Source: Clostridiaceae bacterium
GTDB taxonomy: Bacteria > Bacillota > Clostridia > Oscillospirales > Acutalibacteraceae
Assembly: GCA_016295355.1 (NCBI GenBank)
Contig: JAEDLK010000014.1
Coordinates: 1-38,044, forward strand
Reading direction: 5' to 3'
DNA: 38,044 bases
The notes under the pieces are model-generated. The model saw nothing but the letters and a program-made list of their open reading frames with translations, ran no database searches and was not told the origin of the DNA. The first letter of the stretch is position 1, and every line of letters starts with the position of its first letter. Made by a program: the position numbers and the translations under genes. Positions 32,400 to 38,044 of this stretch are shown piece after piece.

Positions 32400-32646
32400 G
32401 CTCCTTTAAGACACTTAAAAATACACGCACATCGTCCTCAGCGGTTTTTTTGTCCACTGCATATTCATCCGTCAGGCGTTGAATCAGGGTCTGTTCGTCA
32501 CAATCCTCTTTCAACTGTTCAAACAAAAAAGCGGCAGTTTCGTTTAGTGTGATGGCGGCGTTGAAGTTCAGCACACTGTTACCGGTGGGAACGACCACAT
32601 TTTGGTCCGCCACCTTTTTCAACAAAAAATCACTTTTGATTTTCAT
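32383..32646 (-). CDS. PqqD-like / RRE peptide-binding protein
   Basis: The 87-residue protein matches the PqqD family, the winged-helix RiPP recognition element: KKVADQNVVVPTGNSVLNFNAAITLNETAAFLFEQLKEDCDEQTLIQRLTDEY is the strand-strand-strand then helix pattern, with the NETAAFLFEQL helix being most diagnostic. Such proteins bind the leader of a ribosomal peptide and deliver it to a radical SAM enzyme. Here ATG 32646 has GGGAGG upstream and a near-consensus promoter at 32674-32702, and the stop overlaps the ABC exporter start, so the two are one transcript. No radical SAM enzyme or precursor peptide is adjacent. It may instead regulate the exporter's cargo. Confidence 0.82.
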   Translation of the reverse strand: MKIKSDFLLKKVADQNVVVPTGNSVLNFNAAITLNETAAFLFEQLKEDCDEQTLIQRLTDEYAVDKKTAEDDVRVFLSVLKEHEILE

Positions 32647-32673
32647 GGTTAACCCTCCCATCTATCTGTTCAT

Positions 32674-32702
32674 ATTATAGCGAAAAAGAATCACTATTGC
32701 AA
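32674..32702 (-). promoter_or_regulatory. Promoter of the PqqD-exporter operon (shared -35)
   Basis: Minus strand: TTGCAA (32697-32702), 17 bases, perfect TATAAT (32674-32679). The hexamer TTGCAA is its own complement and also serves the rightward promoter. Confidence 0.75.
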
Positions 32703-32725
32703 GTGTTGTCCGTTTTGAGTATAAT
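32697..32725 (+). promoter_or_regulatory. Promoter of the rightward DUF6106-like operon (shared -35)
   Basis: TTGCAA (32697-32702), 17 bases, TATAAT (32720-32725). A second TATAAT at 32730-32735 has no good -35 box. The next gene starts at 32761. Confidence 0.7.
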
Positions 32726-32760
32726 ATTGATATAATGTTCTTGAAAGGGGCGTATTTTTT

Positions 32761-33279
32761 TTGGATCAGTGTCATGAACAGCTGATAAAGATTCGACGCA
32801 CCAAACGCACGGTGGTTCTGTATTTGGCTATTTGGGCCTCTATGGCCCTTGTGGCGATAGCCGCTGTGGTGTTTTTGTGGAGTTTTTTGCCGCTGTGCTT
32901 TCTCTTGGTTGTGGGGGCTGTTTTTGTCGGCGTTCGCATGAGCCGTATGCTCACGGTGGAGTACGAAACGGTTTTCACCAACGGCACGGTGGATTTGGAT
33001 GTCATTATCGGACGCTCTGACCGTAAACGGGTTATTTCCTTTGATTGCCGTGATATTGTGCGAGTTGAGCCATTCCGCGGACAACAGCCGGTCGGTCGGT
33101 ACGGCCGTGCCTTGATGTGCTGTAACCGCGATGAGCAGGACGCTTTTGTGTTGATCATCAACCAAAAAACCGGCGATCCCGCTTGCCTTACCTTGGCTTT
33201 GGATAAAACCATGCGCCAAATGATGCCGGCGTATATGGATAAGCTGGTGGCACGGGAAGCCTTTAAGGAACCGTCATGA
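32761..33279 (+). CDS. DUF6106-like membrane protein
   Basis: The 172-residue product has a basic N-terminus (EQLIKIRRTKRT) followed by two adjacent hydrophobic segments (about residues 20-62) and a soluble C-terminal part: VEYETVFTNGTVDLDVIIGRSDRKRVISFDCRDIVRVEP. The TNGTVDLDVIIG...RKR pattern is that of DUF6106, a Clostridia family with an N-terminal hairpin in the membrane and a PH-like soluble domain; its function is not known. The start codon is TTG with GAAAGGGG ten bases upstream. It is the first gene of a rightward operon and overlaps nnrD by four bases (ATGA). Confidence 0.72.
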   Translation: MDQCHEQLIKIRRTKRTVVLYLAIWASMALVAIAAVVFLWSFLPLCFLLVVGAVFVGVRMSRMLTVEYETVFTNGTVDLDVIIGRSDRKRVISFDCRDIVRVEPFRGQQPVGRYGRALMCCNRDEQDAFVLIINQKTGDPACLTLALDKTMRQMMPAYMDKLVAREAFKEPS

Positions 33280-34190
33280 GTGAGGAAAAACAGGGCGGTT
33301 TTTATACAACAGCCTCTTTTGATAGGACAGAATACCAAACGGAAAATGACACCATTCCGGAAAATCCCGTCCCGGTCATCAAAAAGCGACCCCTGACGGC
33401 TCATAAGGGGACCTTTGGCACTGCTACGCTGATTTGTGGGAGCGACGGCATGGCGGGAGCGGCTATGTTGGCAGGAAAAGCGGCACTGAAAAGCGGCGTG
33501 GGCATTTTGCGCCTTGTGCTGCCGAGAGCCATCTACGGTGTGGTGACCATCAGCCTGCCGGAGGCGGTTTGTGTGCCGTACGAGCAACTGTGCGATGTCA
33601 CCGACCGTATCTTGGAAAGCGGCAGCCTGTTAATCGGTTGCGGTCTTTCGCAGTCTGACACGGCTCGCCAAATGCTCAGTTGGGCGTTAAACGCTTATAC
33701 CGGTACGCTGATTATTGATGCCGATGGTCTAAATTTGTTGGCCGGATGCATAGAATGTACCGTTCAGACAAAAGCCAAGATGATTTTAACACCTCATCCC
33801 GGTGAGATGGCTCGTCTGTGTGGGGTAAGCGTGGCCGAAATCGAGGCTCATCGAGCCTTTTATGCCACCAAGCTGGCACAAACGACCGGGGCGGTGGTGG
33901 TCTTAAAGGGACATGAAACCTTGATCGCCTCTCCGGACGGACGCCTGTTTTATAATCCCACCGGCAATCCCGGTATGGCAACCGGCGGCAGCGGTGATGT
34001 ATTGGCCGGTATGACAGCGGCTTTGGCAGCCAACGGAAGAGATCCGTTTGAGGCGGCCTTGACGGCGGTGTATCTGCATGGGTATGCCGGGGATATGGCG
34101 GCAGAGCAGGTGGGAGAAGTGTCCCTGCTGCCGTCCGATTTGATTCGGCTTTTGCCTGAAACCTATAAACGGTTTGAGGAGCGGTCATGA
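33276..34190 (+). CDS. nnrD: ADP-dependent NAD(P)H-hydrate dehydratase NnrD
   Basis: NnrD repairs damaged NADHX/NADPHX (the hydrated cofactors) by ADP-dependent dehydration. The 304-residue protein has the ribokinase-like carbohydrate-kinase family pattern: HKGTFGTATLICGSDGMAGAAMLAGKAALKSGVGI, LIIDADGLNLLAG, ILTPHPGEMARL, VVLKGHETLI and the anion-hole TGNPGMATGGSGDVLAGMTAAL with its catalytic Asp in GSGD. The usual N-terminal NnrE epimerase domain is absent (the first 35 residues are non-homologous), so this is the D half alone; an epimerase gene should exist elsewhere. Start overlaps the preceding stop codon. Confidence 0.92.
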   Translation: MSEEKQGGFYTTASFDRTEYQTENDTIPENPVPVIKKRPLTAHKGTFGTATLICGSDGMAGAAMLAGKAALKSGVGILRLVLPRAIYGVVTISLPEAVCVPYEQLCDVTDRILESGSLLIGCGLSQSDTARQMLSWALNAYTGTLIIDADGLNLLAGCIECTVQTKAKMILTPHPGEMARLCGVSVAEIEAHRAFYATKLAQTTGAVVVLKGHETLIASPDGRLFYNPTGNPGMATGGSGDVLAGMTAALAANGRDPFEAALTAVYLHGYAGDMAAEQVGEVSLLPSDLIRLLPETYKRFEERS

Positions 34191-34709
34191 ATGAAACGGC
34201 GCATAGCCACCTTGCTTTGGATGCTTGCCTTGCTTTTTTCGTTGGTTGGATGTGTGAAAACGGCCGGGTCGGTACAACCGATTACGGTCGGGTATCAGGC
34301 AACGGCCCATTTGTTTTGCGAATCGGCCGAGTATGATTGTGCCGTAACGGTCGAACAGGATGGCACCTGTCGTTTTTTAATTGAAAAGCCGTCCCATTTT
34401 CACGATTTTACTTTGGTGTTCTGTCCGGACGGCACTGTTTATTCCACCTATAAGGGTATGCGGTACAATACCGACCTTGCCCATTTGCCTTACGGAGGCG
34501 CACTGTTAACTCTGTGGCAAATGCTGTCAACCCTTCAAACAGAGTCCCTGACGGTGTATTCGCAGGGCGGCCGTTTCTTTGTTGAGGGGCAGCTTGAGTC
34601 CGGGGCGTTTACCATGGACATCGGCGGCAGCGGCTTGCTGTTATCGGCCGAATGTGAAGAAGAAAACCTGTCGGTCACCTTTTCAAACATGAGTCTGTTA
34701 GCGGATTAA
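34191..34709 (+). CDS. Small lipoprotein, unknown function
   Basis: The 172-residue protein has a lipoprotein signal peptide ending in FSLVGC (Cys21, in MKRRIATLLWMLALLFSLVGC). The mature part is beta-rich with a run of repeated hydrophobic/charged strands, including VGYQATAHLFCESAEYDCAVTVEQDG and TMDIGGSGLLLSAE, as in short Clostridia lipoproteins with a YceI- or DUF-like barrel. I do not recognise a named family. It starts one base after the nnrD stop codon with AGGAG upstream, so it is the third gene of the operon. Confidence 0.7.
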   Translation: MKRRIATLLWMLALLFSLVGCVKTAGSVQPITVGYQATAHLFCESAEYDCAVTVEQDGTCRFLIEKPSHFHDFTLVFCPDGTVYSTYKGMRYNTDLAHLPYGGALLTLWQMLSTLQTESLTVYSQGGRFFVEGQLESGAFTMDIGGSGLLLSAECEEENLSVTFSNMSLLAD

Positions 34710-34753
34710 GAATGGTGGTTTTTCCAAAAGGGTCAAGTACTTGCCTTGATGGC

Positions 34754-35131
34754 GTAGCTACCGAAACGGATCGGCAAACGGCATCCGCCAAAGCGACAGC
34801 GATTTGTTGGATGCGAGCAACCGGAACAGGTGTTATCTGCCGGTCGGTGAGGATGCCATTCACCTAAGTGCCAACGGATAAGATACTATCACATCCCGTG
34901 TTGCCAACCGGATGGAAACCGGTATGAAGTAGGGTGGCGCTGTTGTCAACGGCAACGAACAAGTGGATACCCAGGCCTCGGCGTTTCTTAAAAGGCGTTT
35001 AGCCGGGCCAGCTGATGACGGGGATGGCGCGGCCGTGCCGACGGCAAGACCGACGTTTTTATAAATACCGCTGATTTGGTGCTGTTAAAAAATACTTGGC
35101 CGGATTCACTTTCCACAATGAACTCAGCTCG
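34754..35131 (+). pseudogene. Decayed SGNH-hydrolase/dockerin protein remnant
   Basis: No intact reading frame, but pieces of one gene appear in order with frame changes. The first reads RQSDSDLLDASN, then YLPVGEDAIHLSANG, the late Asp-His block of an SGNH hydrolase, stopped by a TAA (34879-34881) before DTITSRVANRMETG. After another stop comes NGNEQVDTQASAFLKRRLAG, a first dockerin repeat (about 34950-35004). Then, after a frameshift, DGKTDVFINTADLVLLK with a one-base loss before KYLAGFTFHN, a second dockerin repeat (about 35040-35110). This is a dead relative of the intact dockerin gene at 2073-5876, with a good terminator still behind it. The N-terminal part is missing. Confidence 0.7.
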
Positions 35132-35156
35132 GCTCAATTTACCGAAAATTGTCCAT

Positions 35157-35194
35157 CACCGACCGTCTGTCAGTCACGACGGTCGGTGTTTTTT
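35157..35194 (+). terminator. Terminator after the dockerin pseudogene
   Basis: CACCGACCGT (35157-35166) pairs exactly with ACGGTCGGTG (35179-35188) and is followed by TTTTTT. Confidence 0.9.
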
Positions 35195-35274
35195 GTTGCT
35201 GTTACAGAGGTAAAATATGTCCTTTTGCTGTTGTAAAAAATCTGTCTAAAAATGAAAAAAAGCAAGAATTATAC

Positions 35275-35303
35275 TTTACACGGCGCCTCAAAGGTGGTAG
35301 AAT
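35275..35303 (+). promoter_or_regulatory. Promoter of nifJ
   Basis: TTTACA (35275-35280), 17 bases, TAGAAT (35298-35303), about 68 bases before the start codon. Confidence 0.65.
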
Positions 35304-35370
35304 AACATTGTATGGATAATTCGTGCTTCGGTGCGTATTTTTCAAGTATTTTGAAAGGGGATTACATCCT

Positions 35371-38044
35371 ATGGCCAGAAAATTCAAAACCATGGACGGT
35401 AATAACGCCGCTGCTCATGTAGCGTATGCGTATACCGAGGTAGCCGGTATCTACCCGATTACACCGTCCAGCCCCATGGCAGACTATGTGGATCAGTGGT
35501 CGGCTCAAGGGCAGAAGAACATTTTCGGCACAACCGTCAATGTTGTTGAAATGCAGTCTGAGGCCGGTGCATCCGGTACGGTTCACGGCTCTTTGGCGGC
35601 CGGTGCCCTTACCACCACCTTCACCGCTTCTCAGGGCCTTTTGCTCATGATCCCGAATATGTACAAGATTGCCGGTGAGTTGTTGCCCTGTGTGTTCCAT
35701 GTGTCGGCACGCTGTGTGGCTTCCCATGCACTGAATATTTTCGGTGATCACTCCGATGTCTATGCTTGCCGTCAGACCGGTTTTGCCATGTTGGCAGAAA
35801 CCAATCCGCAGGAAGTCATGGACCTTTCTCCGGTGGCACACCTTGCCGCTATTGAGGGTCGTGTGCCGTTTATCAACTTCTTCGACGGCTTCCGTACCTC
35901 TCATGAAATTCAGAAGATTCAGATCTGGGATTACGAGGATTTGAAGGATATGTGCGATATGGAGGCTGTTGAGGCGTTCCGTAAGCGTGCTTTGAATCCG
36001 AATTATCCGGTGATGCGCGGTTCTCACGAGAACGGTGATATTTTCTTCCAGAACCGTGAGGCTTGCAATGAGTTTTACAATGCCGTGCCGGACACCGTTC
36101 AGAAGTACATGGACAAGGTTAATGCTAAAATCGGCACGGATTACAAGCTGTTCAACTACTATGGTGCTCCCGATGCCGAGCGTGTGATTGTAGCCATGGG
36201 CTCCATCTGCGATGTTATTGAGGAAGTAATCGACTACATGAACGCTGCTGGCGAAAAGGTCGGTTTGGTTAAGGTTCGTTTGTATCGTCCGTTTGCTTCG
36301 GATAAGCTGGTTGAGGCTATTCCGGAAACCGCTAAGAAAATTGCTGTTCTCGACCGTACCAAGGAACCCGGCGCCATCGGCGAACCGCTGTACATGGATG
36401 TTGTGGCTGCTTTGGCTGCTACCGGCCGTAAGGTTGACACCGTCATCGGAGGCCGTTATGGCTTAGGCTCCAAGGATACACCGCCTTCCAGTGTGTTTGC
36501 TGTGTATGAAGAGCTGAAGAAAGATGCTCCCAAGCCTCAGTTCACCTTGGGCATTAACGACGATGTAACCCATCTGTCATTGGAAGAGACCCCGGCTCCC
36601 AACACGGCTGCGGCCGGCACCATCGAGTGCAAGTTCTGGGGTCTGGGCGGCGACGGTACCGTCGGTGCCAACAAGAACTCCATCAAGATCATCGGTGACC
36701 ACACCGACAAGTTCATTCAGGCATACTTCCAGTATGACTCCAAGAAGACCGGCGGTATCACCATTTCCCACCTGCGCTTCGGTGACAAGCCCATCAAGTC
36801 GCCCTACTACATCAACAAGGCAAACTTCGTTGCCTGCCACAACCAGGCATACCTGCACAAGTATGACATGGTTTCCGATGTCAAGCCCGGCGGCACCTTC
36901 CTGCTTGACTGCGCATGGAACGTGGAGGATCTGGATGCCAATCTGCCCTCTGCTGTGAAGCAGTATATCGCAAGAAACAACGTCAACTTCTATATCATCA
37001 ACGCAACCGCTCTGGCTGCCAAGATCGGTAACGTCAAGGTCAAGAACACCGTCCTTCAGTCCGCCTTCTTTGCGCTGGCTAAGATCCTGCCCGCCGCAGA
37101 GGCTGTCGAGTACATGAAGAAGATGGCATACAAGTCCTACATCAAGAAGGGTCAGGCGATGGTTGACCTGAACTATGCCGCCATCGACGCGGGCGCCGAT
37201 GCCTTCGTCAAGGTGGATGTTCCCGCCGCCTGGGCTACCTGCCCCGATGATGCGCCCAAGGCGCTGGCAACCGGTACCCGTCCTGAGCTGGTGGATGCCG
37301 TCAACAACCTGCTGGAGCCGATTGGTTCCATGGCGGGTGACAAGCTGCCCGTTTCCGCCTTCAAGAACAATCCAGACGGTCACTTCGAGCAGGGTGCCGC
37401 CGCTTACGAGAAGCGCGGTGTGGCTGTCACGGTTCCTGTCTGGAACGAGGCAAACTGCATCCAGTGCAACACCTGTTCCTTCGTCTGCCCGCACGCCGCG
37501 ATCCGTCCCTTCGCGCTGAATGAGGAGGAGGCTGCCGCCGCTCCCGCCGGCACCAAGTTCACGGCAAAGCCCGTCATCAAGACCAACTACAAGTTCATGA
37601 TCGCCGTGTCCGCGCTGGACTGCATGGGCTGTACGCTCTGCGCCAAGGCATGCCCGGTGTCCAAGAAGGCACTGGAGAACGCCGAGAAGACGGTTGCCGC
37701 CGAGCATCCTGAGTACGACGCAAAGACCGCCGCCAAGGAAGCCGCCAAGCTTGCCGCTCCCAAGTCCGCGCTGGTCATGGCTCCGCAGGCGAAGGGTCTG
37801 TATCAGCAGGCTGCCTTCGATTACGCGGTGGCAAACGTTTCCGAGAAGACAGAGCTTGTCGGTACTACCGTGAAGGGCTCTCAGTTCAAGCAGCCGCTGC
37901 TTGAGTTCTCCGGCTCCTGCGCCGGCTGTGCGGAGACCTCGTATGCCCGCCTGGTGACACAGCTGTTCGGTGAGAGAATGTACATCTCCAACGCGACCGG
38001 TTGTTCCTCCATCTGGGGTGGTGCCGCTCCCGCTACGCCGTACA
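35371..38044 (+). CDS. nifJ: Pyruvate:ferredoxin (flavodoxin) oxidoreductase, partial
   Basis: PFOR oxidises pyruvate with CoA to acetyl-CoA, CO2 and reduced ferredoxin, the main pyruvate route of strict anaerobes. The frame is open from ATG 35371 (GAAAGGGG upstream) to the end of the window, 891 codons of an expected 1,170-1,180. Domains seen: I, with AYAYTEVAGIYPITPSSPM and EAGASGTVHGSLAAGALT; II, with FNYYGAPDAERVIVAMGS and KVRLYRPFASDKL; the gamma-like domain starting CKFWGLGGDGTVGANKNSIKII (about residue 414); the ferredoxin insert with CIQCNTCSFVCP (Cys696 on) and CMGCTLCAKACP (Cys751 on); and the start of the TPP domain, CAGCAETSYARL (Cys850), with ATGCSSIWGG at the cut. Codon choice shifts sharply at about codon 410, from the TTG/CGT/GGT style of the window to CTG/CGC/GCC. 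Confidence 0.96.
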   Translation, partial: MARKFKTMDGNNAAAHVAYAYTEVAGIYPITPSSPMADYVDQWSAQGQKNIFGTTVNVVEMQSEAGASGTVHGSLAAGALTTTFTASQGLLLMIPNMYKIAGELLPCVFHVSARCVASHALNIFGDHSDVYACRQTGFAMLAETNPQEVMDLSPVAHLAAIEGRVPFINFFDGFRTSHEIQKIQIWDYEDLKDMCDMEAVEAFRKRALNPNYPVMRGSHENGDIFFQNREACNEFYNAVPDTVQKYMDKVNAKIGTDYKLFNYYGAPDAERVIVAMGSICDVIEEVIDYMNAAGEKVGLVKVRLYRPFASDKLVEAIPETAKKIAVLDRTKEPGAIGEPLYMDVVAALAATGRKVDTVIGGRYGLGSKDTPPSSVFAVYEELKKDAPKPQFTLGINDDVTHLSLEETPAPNTAAAGTIECKFWGLGGDGTVGANKNSIKIIGDHTDKFIQAYFQYDSKKTGGITISHLRFGDKPIKSPYYINKANFVACHNQAYLHKYDMVSDVKPGGTFLLDCAWNVEDLDANLPSAVKQYIARNNVNFYIINATALAAKIGNVKVKNTVLQSAFFALAKILPAAEAVEYMKKMAYKSYIKKGQAMVDLNYAAIDAGADAFVKVDVPAAWATCPDDAPKALATGTRPELVDAVNNLLEPIGSMAGDKLPVSAFKNNPDGHFEQGAAAYEKRGVAVTVPVWNEANCIQCNTCSFVCPHAAIRPFALNEEEAAAAPAGTKFTAKPVIKTNYKFMIAVSALDCMGCTLCAKACPVSKKALENAEKTVAAEHPEYDAKTAAKEAAKLAAPKSALVMAPQAKGLYQQAAFDYAVANVSEKTELVGTTVKGSQFKQPLLEFSGSCAGCAETSYARLVTQLFGERMYISNATGCSSIWGGAAPATPY

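Noticed and set aside
36577..37707. 376-codon minus-strand open frame opposite nifJ
   Set aside because: It covers the GC-rich half of nifJ, where high third-position GC removes stop codons from the antisense frame. The plus-strand frame encodes clear PFOR motifs.

Overview
The window looks like a chromosomal stretch from an uncultured anaerobic Clostridia, most likely an Oscillospirales/Ruminococcaceae-type Firmicute. The signs are strong Gram-positive ribosome binding sites (AGGAGG types), -35/-10 promoters with 17-bp spacers, a T-box leader, a dockerin-tailed secreted protein, a GlgC/GlgD pair, a minimal SUF-like iron-sulfur system and pyruvate:ferredoxin oxidoreductase. The taxonomic placement is inference; there is no rRNA gene in the window.

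Layout. 1-2000: a leftward accessory zone with the start of an unknown gene, a broken uvrB fragment, a short LemA-like protein without its membrane anchor, and a cupin. 2073-5876: a large secreted protein with two SGNH-like (DUF4886-type) modules, two divergent carbohydrate-binding-like modules and a C-terminal type I dockerin; the two SGNH modules share a 785-bp DNA repeat that reads as identical. 6036-6992: gpsA. 7408-13388: glycogen synthesis genes glgB, glgC, glgD and glgA, with an odd 340-bp structured gap after glgB. 13504-14373: uppP, ending against a leftward pair of small unknown genes (14559-15109). 15303-20129: glyS, a Na+/Pi cotransporter with a PhoU tail, and a SufC/short SufB pair. 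20397-24080: an EamA transporter, two overlapping CNNM/HlyC-type genes and an MGMT-type protein. 24159-25532: a lipoprotein. 25553-28643: a tryptophan T-box leader (UGG specifier) followed by an ABC transporter of TrpXYZ type.

28700-28950 has no protein gene but has nested complementary segments ending in a terminator-like hairpin, a candidate structured RNA. Then come mtaB (leftward), an HPr-like gene without the usual histidine, a leftward PqqD-like + ABC exporter pair, and a rightward trio (DUF6106-like membrane protein, nnrD, lipoprotein). The PqqD pair and the trio fire from divergent promoters that appear to share one palindromic -35 hexamer. 34750-35130 holds the wreck of a second dockerin protein. 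The window ends inside nifJ (PFOR), whose codon usage changes abruptly about 1.2 kb into the gene.

Functional links. glgB-glgC-glgD-glgA is a complete ADP-glucose route to branched glycogen. The T-box ties import to charged tRNA-Trp level. SufC/SufB, glyS, mtaB, nnrD and nifJ are core anaerobe housekeeping. The dockerin protein, the dockerin pseudogene and the uvrB fragment show gene duplication and decay. The best leads for something new are the homogenised dockerin esterase, the orphan PqqD-exporter pair, the 28.7-kb structured RNA candidate, and the glgB-glgC gap carrying a tRNA 3'-end-like sequence.
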